Shown here: positions 11,070-22,779 of the stretch, piece by piece
Layout: each line of letters opens with the position of its first letter
Position numbering within the stretch: position 1 is the stretch's first letter
Source of the DNA: Linnemannia elongata
Taxonomy: Eukaryota > Mortierellomycota > Mortierellomycetes > Mortierellales > Mortierellaceae
Assembly: GCA_036320915.1 (NCBI GenBank)
Contig: JAXBDG010000014.1
Coordinates: 1,488,001-1,552,000 of the forward strand
Direction of reading: 5' to 3'
Length of the DNA stretch: 64,000 nucleotides
The notes under the pieces: generated by a model
Told to the model about the DNA's origin: nothing
Seen by the model: the letters and a program-made list of their open reading frames with translations, nothing else
Database searches by the model: none
Position numbers and translations under genes: made by a program

Positions 11070-13200
11070 CTACATACGAATCTTGAGCGCAGGAAACTCC
11101 CTCTGCAATCGACCCACTTCCGACTCGCCAGCAGAACTAACTAAACCCAAATCCACAAGCGAAGGCATCGCAGCAATTAATAACTTGGCCTCGGGGATTG
11201 TAATCCCGGGTCCTAGGCCACTCCTGAGCAATTCAAACACCGGTGCCACGTTGACGGTTCGGAGGGTGGGGAAGGAGAGGCTGAGAGAGGAGACGGCACT
11301 GGTTGGGTGAACGCTGAAGCTGCTGGCGCTGCTGCTGGTAGAAGAACTGTGGGAGCTGTGAGTAGAGCTGTGGGTGCTGCTGCCGCTGCTATTGATGATT
11401 ATGATATCCTCGTCTTCATCGTCGTCGATAGCAGGGGGAAGCGCCGAAGAGGGAGGGGGAGCTTCTCCAGAATCGTCAGATTTGGAGAATGCAACGTGGG
11501 AGATCATGTCCCTCAGATGAAATAACCACAAATGTAAGGTCCGTAATCGATTGCACTCTTGGAGCCGACTAAAGAAGTGGAATGTCGTCGCATGATCTGG
11601 AAAGACAACCGAGGAGATATCCAGCGTCGTCAAGGAATCCAAGCAGGTCCAAGGTATAGGAGTAGTTGTGGTGAGAGTCGACGTGGATGTCCCTGATGTA
11701 GGAGGTGTTTGTGTCTGTGTTGTTGACTGCGCTGGTATTGCTGCAGGAGTCTCCTCCTGGATAAACCGACTGTACCGAATAATATTCCCAACCTTGATAG
11801 ACTCCATCGCCACAGGGAGGGTCAGTGCATCCACGATGATCGGGAACTGCTGTCGGACAAGTCCAGTTATTTCCAGCGCCTTGAACGGGTGTGGGGCTCC
11901 ATACTGCTGTCGATGTTTCCTCAGCGACGCCCCAAGGGTTGACAAATCCGGATCCTTGCTAAACATCTGTCGCAAAAGCGAGAGCGATTCGAGTCGAGGG
12001 AATAGAGTAACAAGAGTTGCAATGGACGGAAAGTCCTTGATGGTGCCGTTGAACTGGATGTTGAGTTCTCGGATCTGTGAGCAGTATGTCGATAGTTCAG
12101 TCCATGTCGTGTCGGGGTGGAAATTGCTCCATTGACCACCCAGTGTCAAGATCTCCATAGAGGGACTCTGACGGACAATACGCAACAAGGTTGGGAGATC
12201 CATCGCTGGTGGTTGGAGTTGTAGCGAGCGAAGGTTGTATTGTTGTAGTGTCGGCACTGGTTTCGGCGATTCTGGGTTCACGCGATGTGTGTTGGTGGTG
12301 ATAACGGCTCCTCCTTGCTTGACTCCACTCCCTGTGCGCATGGTAATCTTGGCGATAGCATCGTGCGGACTAGCCGGTATTCGTTCCTGTCGTCTCGAAT
12401 CAAAAAGCCCTCGGATCCATTTCTTGAACGTACTCCTCGTCCACCGATGGTGATCCTCCCCAAAATCGCCCCCAAAATACGGCCCATACACAAACGTCAA
12501 CCCCCTCAACCTCGGACAACACTCCAAGAGCCCCAAAAAGTACGCCGGCGGACTGAACCCCGGATCCCGATCTTCCAGTGAATACGGATCGATCCTCAAA
12601 TGCATCAACTTCGTCAACCGACAAACACTCCACAAGAACGCCGGCTCAAAATAAGTAGCATCAAAGAGGATGTGGAGATTTGTGAGAGAATGTTGGAGGT
12701 GGAGGAAGAGTGATTCAAGGGTGTGGTATTGGATCCACATGGAGTGCTCATCGAGACGGAGATAGAGTGTTTCGATATTGGGACAGTATTTCAGGATGGT
12801 GGTGAGGGTGTGTCTGTCAAAATAGAGGCAGCTGAGGCGACGGACGTGGATACCGTGCCTTTTGAGGAGGCGACGTTTTTGACGGCGCCTCCAGATTGTG
12901 CACTTTTCCCATAGACAGGGGTCAAAGTAACTAGAGTACGTTGAGTGAAATGTGCGAACAAGAAAGAGTAAGCAAAAATGAGGTTTAAGCAGGGTGCATG
13001 TTGTTACACGACTGAGGTACACAGACAGGACTATTAGGGTTAAGTTTCTTGCTGACAGAATTTTACTATTACCTGTTCCATTGACGAGAGACAAGGGTGC
13101 AGGTTTTGAGGTCCTCAAGGGCGAGTCGGTTGCGTATCATGTCCTGCAATTCCTGGATGTTGAGTACCGTGTCGCACCCTGTTCCCCTTGTTGCCGTCAT
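11070..13200 (-). CDS. F-box/LRR protein
   Basis: This is a predicted SCF substrate receptor of 662 aa, encoded by exons 13200-13073 and 12930-11070. The 142-nt phase-2 intron falls within the F-box: TCTLVSRQWN joins S-YFDPCLWEKCTIW. The start MTATRGTGCDTVLNIQELQ is the ATG closest to the F-box. LRR segments include ILKYCPNIETLYLRLDEHS, CPRLRGLTFVYG and SPSMEILTLGGQ. A low-complexity Ser/Asp-rich insert (DDDEDEDI and SSTHSSTHSS) lies near the C-terminus, then a last repeat ending FPALKIRM. It is a close paralogue of the 8.3-10.3 kb gene. Confidence 0.86.
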
Positions 13201-14350
13201 AGTGACTGTATACGCGATTAGCAGGAGGTGTGAGGAATGAATGGAATGAAAGAGACAGAGACAAGAAGCGAATGAATAAAGAAGATTCACGTTCGAGGCA
13301 TAGAGTGTGAATGAACGAGAAGGGAGTAGAGGGGAAGAAGGAGAGGGCAGTGTGTGAGTGTGGGGGAAGGTGAGGTGTTGTGAAGGTGAAGGTGAAGGTG
13401 AAGGTGAAGCAAGGAGAGAAAGGGAAATGGGGATCAACTGACAACAGCAAATACAAAAGACCAAGGAAAAAAAAAAAAAGAAGAGAGGGCGACGTAGTCC
13501 AGTCCCCTTTCGTCCCTTTTTGTTTTGTGTGTGAGTGAGTGTCTGTGTTGACAGTGCGACACCGTGCGCTCATCCCATCCTATGTCTGTTACATTTAGCC
13601 CATTTATCCCTGTCCGCATGGTCCCCCCTTACACTTTTTCTCTCTCGCCATCTTAATTTCGATTTTGGGGGCAAATCTGCATTAGCACACTTAAAAAACC
13701 TAAAGTCATATGTGCTCAGTTGTTGCACTCCATCTACTTCTCCTACCTCCCACTGTCAGTTATATCTCTCTTCTTTCTTACTTTCTACCTCTATAGTTTC
13801 TCCTTTGCTTCGTTTATTGCCGCCGCCTTCACCAAGGTGTCCATTCGAGCTATAAGTGGAGTTTAAGTGAGTGGTTGTGTTGTTACTCGAGGGGGGTGAT
13901 TTTTTTTTCGCTTCCACATCGACTATTTTTTTCTTCAAAAATTGCTTCCCATCCCACAGTGAGACAAGCACAGTGATCGGCGACAGTGCCTGGATGGAGA
14001 TCGACCCTTCTTTTGTCGATCATCGCTCTTCCTTAAGGAGGTAGAGAGTATCAAAGTGTGCAAAGAGTCCTGACTGCCATGGCCCATTTTATTATTTCAA
14101 CCACACCTTCTTTTCCTCATCACCTTACTCACTTTTCCTTTCTCACTTTCTCACTCTCTCACTCGCCATCTCATTTTCGATTTTGGGGGCAATTAGATGG
14201 TGTGACAAAAGATGAGAGCGGTGGCGCAAGGGTAGGTGGCAAGTGACCAATTTATTTACATCGCAAACAACGACAACAACAACAACAACAAAAAAAAAGA
14301 GAGCCATGTCCAGTCCAGACGAACCTCCTCCACAAATACACCCTCGTTTT
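13201..14350. promoter_or_regulatory. Intergenic region with a duplicated 31-bp element
   Basis: This is the upstream region of the minus-strand F-box gene. It contains short GAAGGT repeats (about 13381-13410) in the likely leader and CT-rich tracts. The same 31-bp element occurs at 13644-13674 and 14162-14192 (29 of 31 identical, with core TCGATTTTGGGGGCAA). No gene is seen. Confidence 0.4.
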
Positions 14351-15400
14351 CTTACCATGCATTGTTATCCTCAGGCCGTCGATCCACAACCTCCAACCAA
14401 AGATTATCCCTCTTCAATTTAATACCTCTCATCGATACAATAGGACGAATAAACCCCTGCATCATCATTATCTGCGACGCATCCGCAACCTGTGTGGCAG
14501 CCATTTCCAGCCTCGCCAGGTCCGGTTGCTCATACAACGCTGGCAAGTTGGGCCGTCCTTGAAGGCAGTTGAATACTACCACAGGCATCACCAGTGACTA
14601 CAATCTTTAGGTCCTCGCTTGAACAAGTCCAGTATTAGCCGCGCGGGTTAGATTCCTCGTTTCTCAAACAATTTTCCTTCAGCGAGCGCTGGCGTCCATT
14701 CTCCTGGTCTCTATATTCTGATAGGGCCTTGTCAACAGTCAAAAAATCTGGGTATTCCTTATGAGATCGATGGTGGAAGCTTATTGATTCCAGATGTTGG
14801 AAGAGCAAAATACAGTGCGAGGGTAAGGAAGGGTTGTGGTGGCGTCCTGGTAGCAGACCTATAAGCCTTAGAGGACTGGAAATAATTGAGATTTCGGTCC
14901 AGGTTTTGGGGCGAAGGTCTTCTCAGTGTAATCTGATCTTCAGGTTGGTCAGAAAGGGGATCGTTTGATGATATCGCAGAGGGTGTTCTCGGTCAACTCT
15001 TCCCGTTTGTAGATGAAGTGTTCAAGGTTGAAGTCTTGAAGTCGTTTCAATTGTGTAGCTTGTCTTTGAATGGTGGTGGTGGTGGTGGTGCTGAGTCAAT
15101 CCAACGCCCTTCTGTACATCCTTTGGGGTCTGGTCATGCTCACACTCAAACATCCTTGAAAGTTCTCGAAACAGCGTTTCCGGAACCGCAAGAGGGTTTT
15201 CAGTATACCGATTCTGCTACACAAAAGACCTCAATTCCAAACGCTACTTCAAAAATCCCTTACCCATATCCACACTTAAGGCTTGGGTGCATACTCACTC
15301 GATCTTATTGCTCCTCACCAGAATCGTCGACTCCTCCAACCCTCTCGATCTCGTCACTCCAGAACAGACTTGGTTCCAATAACGGTACCATAATGTCCGC
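14351..15400 (-). pseudogene. Second decayed F-box/LRR gene
   Basis: The minus strand shows colinear but broken similarity to the neighbouring F-box/LRR proteins. From right to left there is LEPSLFWSDEIERV, then LKRLQDFNLEHFIYKREEL, then PKTWTEISIIS (compare SKTWIILSRL in the intact gene). Next is EYPDFLTVDKALSEYRDQ (compare QDPDLVALGARLRELKAE), and then a tail to about 14351. Stops and frame changes separate these pieces and I found no intact F-box. Decay looks more advanced than in the 6-8 kb copy. The right-hand boundary is approximate. Confidence 0.65.
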
Positions 15401-16081
15401 CGAGATAGCAGTCAGCTTTCTGGAGTTAAGAGATGTTTCTGGAAAATCAAATGACAAAAAGAATGAGGGAAAAGGCGAGGTAAGAAAGAAAGAAAGAAAG
15501 GGGAGTGGGAGAGAATCGGGAGGACGATTCATTTCCCACCTAACGAGTAGCGGGTCCTTTGTGCTTGACACATGTTCGGCTCTTCCGGCGGCACACCGCC
15601 ATCATGAATGAACGTCGAATTGTATCATGCCACGATGCAAAAAAACGAGCCCAACCAATGGTTGCCTTTGTCCACCTCCCTTTCCTCGACATGAATTTGG
15701 TCCGCCTTGGATGAAAGTCATTTCTTTGATGCCTGCCTTTGTATCTTGAGTTGTTGAGTGATCGAAAGTCAAACGCCACCAAAATTGAAATTTGATTTAG
15801 TCTCCCTATTTTCATGGGCATCACCTTACTGAGGTACCCAGATTTCTCTACACAAACAACATCGACATGCTGCATCTCCCAGACGAACATATTCGATTCC
15901 CGGACACTCACCTAGTTCTCCTTGGGTCCAAGGTCACCCAGGTGTCGACATTCATTAAGTAATCCTCACTCCTTTGTTTTTTCATATAACTGGAATTGCA
16001 GGAAGAAGCAGGACCAAAGATGTACCACATCAATGCGCCTACGCTCATCTATTTTTTTTTTTCCGTTGACTTCGACACTTA
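15401..16081. other. No supported gene
   Basis: The region contains short frames without family resemblance and a T11 run at about 16051. A possible splice acceptor (ATAACTGGAATTGCAG, near 16002) could belong to an upstream exon of the next feature, but I cannot build a continuous reading frame from it. Confidence 0.3.
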
Positions 16082-16441
16082 CTAGAGGAGACCACCACGG
16101 CGATCCATTAGCGGTACCGCTGACCAAAAATGGCGAGGCACTCCTTCAGGTATAGCCGATGCCCTACTACATTTTGGATTCTCTACTGTCCAGCCAACCC
16201 AACTTACGCGTTTTGTTCTCCCTCTTTCTGTTGCTAACAGAGGATAGTATGGGCGACGGTGGTGAGTCCACCAGAGGAGGACACAGTGCAGGTGATGCAT
16301 GAAGAGTTTGGATTGGTGATTACACGACACGATTGGCGGTTACCGGACAAGTATGATATAATGCTGAATGAGCTTGAGCTAGAGCCAACGCGGTTCAAGC
16401 TTCAATTCGACCTCACCCTGCCCTTGGAGGATGGCCATTGA
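16082..16441 (+). CDS. Possible 3' exons of an unrecognised gene
   Basis: Two short open stretches join in phase 0. The first ends KNGEALLQ at a CAG/GTATAG donor near 16149. The second starts after TTGCTAACAG at 16241 and reads RIVWATVVSPPEEDTVQ, then a charged segment with HDWRLPDKYDIMLNELE, stopping at the TGA... or TAG end near 16441. The branch site and composition look real. No start codon or upstream exon could be fixed, so it may be a gene remnant. No domain is recognised. Confidence 0.3.
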
Positions 16442-17416
16442 TAGGATCGAGGGAGTATGAGAAGGAAAAGCGGCGCTTTGTTTGTCTTGTTTTGTTTTGG
16501 CTGTGAGGGAGTGAAACATAGGGCGGCTGGACCATGATTGGTGGCAAGGTTATCACGGCAAATGAAGAGATGAATGACTCGTGCAGTCAGGAAAGGGACA
16601 GCTGACAGCTGAACCAAGCAAACAACAACGACGACTACAACAAAGCTCAAAGAGGTTATCGACAGTAAGACCTGGCTCGGACCCCTTTCTCTTGGAATCA
16701 ATTGGTGGATGCGCAGTTGGAGACCCTATCTCTTAGAAGTCTATTCCTGTTCGAATAGAAAGAAGCCACTTGAATGACATTATTTCCTATCAATGTTCGT
16801 GTCGGTCCCTTTACATCCTTGCAATGTTTCGTGCTCCCCGTTGCTTCTGCCTCTTTTTTTTTTTTATCGTCCTAGGTTCTGTTTCCCTTTGTCTCCTCTT
16901 TTCCTTCCACCTTCCACCCTCACCTTCCCTTGTAGCACCACTCATTCCCGCCCATTGTTCACTCCCCCACCCCCCTTTTTCCTTGCGCACACACACACAC
17001 AAGAGACCATCATCACTCCCAACCCGTCCTTCCCTCCTCCCTCCTCTCCTCTTCAGCCATAGCTCCCTCTCTCTTCCCTATCTCGCACTTGCAGAACCCT
17101 CTTTTCGTAAACAGCAGTCGGTCGGCTCACTTCTTCAGCTCGTTTGTTCTTCACTGCCCGTTTGACCCTTCTTCACTACCTCTCTTCTCTACCTCCTCTT
17201 TTCCCCTTTTTTTACTCCTCGTCTTTCAACACCCATCAACAACCAACAACCAAACAACAACACACAAACGGTAACAAGCAAGGACGGACCCTCTTTGTAC
17301 TCTCGACCACTTTTGGCTCCCTTCCAAGCCCGTTCACTCTCCCTTCCACCTTATTTTCTATTTCCTCTATCTACCACTCGCTCTAAACAATCAATCAAAC
17401 AAAGCTCCAATCCAAC
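16442..17416 (+). promoter_or_regulatory. CT-rich upstream and leader region of the YAP1-like gene
   Basis: From about 16840 to 17390 the plus strand is strongly pyrimidine-rich, with a short (CA)n at about 16987-17000. This fits a long 5' UTR. No TATA box is convincing. The GGTAACAAGCAAG sequence at about 17270 could be a leader intron donor, but I see no matching acceptor I trust. Confidence 0.4.
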
Positions 17417-20339
17417 ATGTCGCTTCAGCCTGCAACTCCAAACGACTACACAGTTCCCGTTAGCGACAATGACTGGGCACAGATGTTGCAGTCCAACAGA
17501 GAGGCACAGGAACTGCTCTCAAACGCCATCGCGCACCACCAGGAGCACTACGAGGACCCTTCCTCAGCTGCAAACAACAAGCGCATCGGAAATGGCAGTC
17601 ATCTCCACCACAAGTCTGATCACTACAACCGTATGTCCTTCTTTGCCCTCGTTGTTGTCCTTCGTAAAGGACAAACGTGTCTCTCTGTTTGTTTATCACA
17701 GTAGGATAAATTAGCTAATCGCTGTTTTCTTTATCGAATATTAGAAGATCCATCTGCAAACGGGCAGTTCTCGGACGGAGAGGGCAGCTCTGGTGAGTTC
17801 TCAAACATCCAGATCTAGATCCAGAAGGAACTCCTTCTGTGGTCCCAGATGACCCGCATTTTCCTCTTCACTTAACGTTGTCCGCAACAAGAAAAGGAGG
17901 AGAATAAGGAAAAGAGTGACTTGACTGGCTTGCAGGAAATTGGACAAGAAAACAAGAGGAGGATAACTGACGACCTCGTTACCCTAATTACATTAATATC
18001 GCAACCACTAACCCCGTACTCGTTATCTCGCTTTCATCAAATCTAATAGACGACACAAGTACGCCAGGAGATGGAAAGCCGGCGCCTAAGAAGGCTGGGC
18101 GCAAGCCATTGACTACCGAGCCTACCACCAAACGCAAGGTACGAGCATGTCCTTACCACCTCCCTTTTTCTCTTGGTCCAACGAGAACAAATATATGGCG
18201 CCACTACCATACCACAGCTGGAGGAAACAACAAACAACGCCATCTCTCTCTCCACACTTCTTACAGGATAAACAATGCATGGTCACAGGATTCGGATTTC
18301 CAGGAGGGAAGAATATCTCGCAACATAGATTCCATATGCATCCCACGCACTCGGCAACAAGCAATAGTGGCAAAAACAAAGCGGAGGACGACACATGTGA
18401 AGTGTCAGGGTTGTGGAAAAATGTAGAAAACACACGCCGCTTTTTCTTTCTACTCCCGCAAAAGGAAAGGGGGAGAATTGTCGGAAGGAAAACTCGTATT
18501 CCTTATCGCCATGCTAGATAACCAACGCGGAAAAGGAAGGGGGAGCAAGGGAAGCAAAGGAAAAGAAAAAAAAAAAAAGAGATGCCGGGAACAGATCAAA
18601 GTACGAGGGGCACGAATCAAGGGATGGGGCTGAGACACAGCAAAGAGGACCTTCAAAAAAAGGAACAAAAGGAAATGGACTAAAAGGTGTATCTGCATGA
18701 TTCCCCTCTCTGTCATATTTTGCATTGGACACAGAAAAGGGATGAATGGGACACGGAGATGGAACGACTGGAAAGTCATCACGTCCTTTTCTGGCGTCAG
18801 TGTACTACATCATACACAAACGAACGTGTTTATCCGGTAAGGTAGCCCCTCAAACTGACCAATTCATCTTTTCTCGCAACTATACAGGCACAAAACAGAG
18901 CGGCACAGCGTGCTTTCCGCGAGAGAAAGGAAAAGTATGTCAAGTCTCTGGAGGATCGCATCAAGGAGCTTGAGGAGCTCAACCCCGGCAAGGGCGACAC
19001 CAAGCTCGCAGAGGAGAACATGAACCTCAAGGTTTTGGTTCAAAAACTCGAGACGGAAAACTACTTCCTCAAGGAGCAGTCCTTCAACTTTGAATTCCCC
19101 ATCTCCCAACCTGGGCTCTACAACATTTCCAAGGCACAGCGCGACGCTACAGTGCAGAATACGACTCAGTCTTTGCCTCCTTCGAGCCAGGCGATCAAGG
19201 CGACTACTGCTCAGGTCGAGCCTACCAAGGCGGTTACGGATGTCAAGTTCCCCACACCCACCACAAGCGAGCGCCAGTGGACTCCTCCTTCGTCCGGCGG
19301 TGACAGTGTGCCCAACTCGCCTCTGAACCATGATCTCCCTACTCCTGACCAGGAGACGATGTCTCAGGTCTCGTCCTCGGACAATGCTGGCATTGTTCCT
19401 CGTTTCAGACACTCCACACCCGAGGAAATGGCCCTCTTTTCGACGCTGTTGGACGGCACAGGAAACACATACGGGAACACGTCACTTCACCGTCCACTCA
19501 ACAACCATGCCAACAATCATTCTGGACTCGCTGACATCAACACCCTTATGAATCTTCACAATGCCAACGCTGTTCACAACACCAACAACAGCACGCTCAG
19601 CGGAAACCTTCACTCGCCCATGAACACCCACTTGTTCGGATCGACTACTGGTAATACCAACTTTAACAACCAGAGACTTCAAAGCGCTAGCCCAGCAACA
19701 TCACTGGCCATGTTTTCGGATAACAGCCCCTCGCCAACTATCGATGATCTTGTCAACACGCCATTGTTCCATACGGACAAGGATGGAATGGTTCACTTCA
19801 CTCCACCAGTGGCGCCCATGTCGGCGCCCTCACTGTCATTTGAGCAGACACAAGCCCTCTTCACAGACTTCCGCGATCCCTCAGATCCTAGGGATTTCTT
19901 TGCTGGATACGATGACGTGGTTGAGAACACACTCCAGGACAACTCGCTCGATGCTTTGTTGAGCGATCCCTTGTTGGATTACACGCATGCGTTTGCCAAT
20001 GCAGGCATCGTGTCGCCCCACGGTCTTGGACCCAACACAGCACCGATGACAACACCCACAACCACCACAAAGCCAGCACCGGCACCGGTGGTACTGCCAT
20101 CGAAGGAGGAGCCCGAGGATGGAGAGACGAAGCACATATTACCACCGCTGGTTGAGGGCGAACAGACGATCCCATGCCCCCAGGCCTGGGAGCAGTTGGC
20201 CAAGCACCCCAACTTTGATGATGCGGATATCGATGAGTTGTGTGCGGAGCTCAAGTCTAAGGCTAAGTGTTCTGGACATGGCCCTGTCATTCCTGTGTCT
20301 GAAGTCGACAAGGTCATGAACCGCTTAAACCAGTATTAG
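17417..20339 (+). CDS. AP-1-like bZIP transcription factor (YAP1/PAP1 type)
   Basis: This is a predicted redox-regulated nuclear activator of antioxidant genes, 600 aa in four exons: 17417-17630, 17745-17792, 18050-18138 and 18888-20339. Phases agree throughout. The basic region KRK-AQNRAAQRAFRERKEKY (about 115-135) is the fungal Pap1/Yap1 signature and is split by a 749-nt intron. The zipper follows (LEDRIKELEEL and LKVLVQKLETENYFLKE). A Pap1-family segment, LFTDFRDPSDPRDFF, lies mid-C-terminal. The C-terminal Cys-rich domain has Cys at about 547, 569 and 578 in WEQLAKHPNF and IDELCAELKSKAKCSGHG, overlapping the nuclear export signal. No other Cys is present, so an N-terminal Cys cluster like that of Yap1 is missing. 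Ser/Thr/Asn-rich linkers surround these parts. Confidence 0.92.
18139..18887 (+). other. Unusually long intron inside the bZIP basic region
   Basis: The donor GTACGA follows KRK and the acceptor ACTATACAG precedes AQNRAAQ. At 749 nt it is far longer than most introns in this window (80-150 nt). It contains GA-rich and CT-rich tracts and a GAAAAGAAAAAAAAAAAAG run near 18560. I see no embedded coding sequence. Confidence 0.75.
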
Positions 20340-21154
20340 CCTTGCCTCTTTGTCCTCTTCTCGTTGTTCTCCCTCCGAATTGGAAGTAATAGCATAGCAC
20401 ATACACATACACAAATAGCACACAAATACAACCTTGTCTCTTTCTTTTCGCATTGAAACACCATAAGGATCCGAAAGGATCATATCTTTTCCTGGTAAAT
20501 GCACTTGAGCTAGCGTATTGTTGTTGTTTGTGTTTGTGTTGCCTGTATGTTTGCGCGTGTGTTTATTTTCTTTAAGCGGGACCCTGTCCTTGTGGACAAT
20601 GGACAGAGCTAGTCCCAAAATGTGTCAACAAAAGAGCGGGGTAACTCTCAAAAGGTACTTCTTTGGTAGTAGAGGAGATGCTGCCGACTCCGCATGACCT
20701 TGTTGTCGCCACTAGTACAGAAAAAAAACTGTAAATGAGGTTTTTCTGGCAGCTTGCTCCCTCACTCTTTTTATCGTCTCTGTGTTTTTGGTGGCAGCGA
20801 CAAGGAGAAAAACGTGGGTAAGTTGCCACAGAAGGAAAGGATTGTCAATTTTTTTTGCTAGAGTTGAGAATATTATATACCGACTGACGAGAGGTGGGGG
20901 ATACATGTAGATCGTCATTGGCATGATACTGTTTGTCCATAGTCGTCATCTCACATATTTTCGTTCACTGCTCCTTCGCTCACAATGGCTATTCTGGGGC
21001 GGGTGCCCATCATGTATCGGTTGAAATCTTGTAACCCTCTCTGTTCTTCAAATGGTTCTAACATGTAAGATATCGTTGAGTCGATAAACGGCGAAAGCGA
21101 TCGTTCGTTCTCTCACTGTTGTCGCTGCTGAAAGGTGAGGGGATCATAGACATC

Positions 21155-21185
<31 letters not shown>

Positions 21186-22779
21186 TCTTCTCTTCCTGTT
21201 CCCTCACTACAAATACGACAGAATGGGAAGAGTTGGACACAGGATCGAGTTTTGAAATGTTCACTATTAGCGCACTTTTGTCTATGATCCTTATTTTCTT
21301 TTACGGCTGTTCGCTATGCTGCTGTTGCTCGCACTTTTGTCTTTATTTTTTGCTTCTGCCGATTTACCTTTTTATCGCAAGGACGATATTAAAGGAAAGA
21401 AGAGGTACTTTATGGACATGATCTTCACCGGTCGTCGCTTTCCCTTTGAGGTCTTTGCTGAAAAGAAACGAAGAAGGGGAACCAATCATGACTCCTGGCA
21501 AACCATGGACAATATACCTTACCCCGTTCTCCCTTTCTCTACTTCCCCTTTCTTGGTGTATTTGCGTTGTCTCTTACACATGGGCAAAGTCATGGAGGAG
21601 ATGCATCGATAGAGACAAAGTACAGTAATAAAGTAAACAAAAGGGCATTTTCTGTCGATCGGGTAAGAGGGTGGATCATTTGTTATCCCTGAACAAAAGA
21701 GGTGTTAGATCTCTGGGACACTTAGATAGTTAGGATTGATACATGTTGCACATTGTACTAGGTTGAAGTTTTTTGCTGCTCGTTCTCAAGTTGTCAGGTA
21801 AGGCCGGATTGACTGGGACATATTGTGTTTATACCTTAGCAGACAAACATGCAGTCTGTAAGTGAGTGTGTGAGAGATAAGTAAGATGCATGGCACTTGG
21901 TGGAGGAACAATCGACCCGACAGACCCAAAGAAGGATTTAGGTGAGTACAAGAAAAGAGAGTTCAATAGAGAAGGAGCAAAGACTGGGCTAATAAGATCC
22001 TTAGGCTGCTTTGTGCGTCCTTCCCTTCTGCCCATATGCACATGGGGTGCCATTGTACTTTTCTTTGTCAACTTTCCTTGTTGGTTGTTGGTGACGAAAG
22101 GATGGCATGGGCTTATCGTTGTGGTTGGTCGCTTTGTTCTTTACTTTAGTCTCCTATTCAATATGTCGAGAGGGGCCGTCTATATAAGCCTGGCCTCCTG
22201 TTTCTTTCTTCGTTTTATTTGTTTCTTTCCTCACCTCTCACCTTATCTCACTTCCTTTTTCTCACTCTCGTTGAACGACATTTTCTTTTTATTCCCTTCT
22301 GTTTACTTCCTCATTCCTTTTCTTCATTCTGTCAACGATTACAAACAACAACGACACTCATCAACCGCCGACATCTCTCCTTCTTAACTCTTCCATTCCA
22401 CTTCGCTCCATCATTTATACCTGGCATTTATTCACTTCTGCATTGCGCATCGCTTTGTCTCTTGAATACATCCTTTTTTATTGTGACACCATACCATAAC
22501 ATACCACCTCGAGTCAGCGATTGTTATAGTGAGAGAGAGCCCTGATTTATCTTTCTTATTACCCCTCTCCCCTCTTCCTGCCCCTGTCGCTCTTTAGCGC
22601 ACTTTTCCCTCTTTTGTAACTTCCTACACTCCTATTTTTTTTTCTTTCACTTCTCCAACTTCTCAGGACACCAAGGAGGGAAGCACACTCTTTTTCCTTC
22701 TTTTTTCCCCTTCTTTTTTTCTTTCCTCCAAAGGACTCCCTTCTTCCCGACCCGACCGCCCCGCCAAGACCCCAAGAAC
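20340..22779. promoter_or_regulatory. Intergenic region, YAP1-like 3' end to KHA1-like leader
   Basis: This is about 2.4 kb without a supported gene. It has a T-rich 3' flank after 20340, a run of about 26 T at 21159-21184, and a CT-rich block from 22200 to about 22740 that probably is the leader of the antiporter gene. A TATA-like box lies at 22181-22188. Open frames here are short and composition-driven. Confidence 0.45.
22181..22188 (+). promoter_or_regulatory. TATA-like box upstream of the KHA1-like gene
   Basis: The sequence TATATAAG is followed about 20 bases downstream by a pyrimidine-rich stretch of the kind that opens the leaders of other genes here. It is about 590 bases upstream of the start codon, so a long leader or an unseen leader intron is implied. 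Confidence 0.4.
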
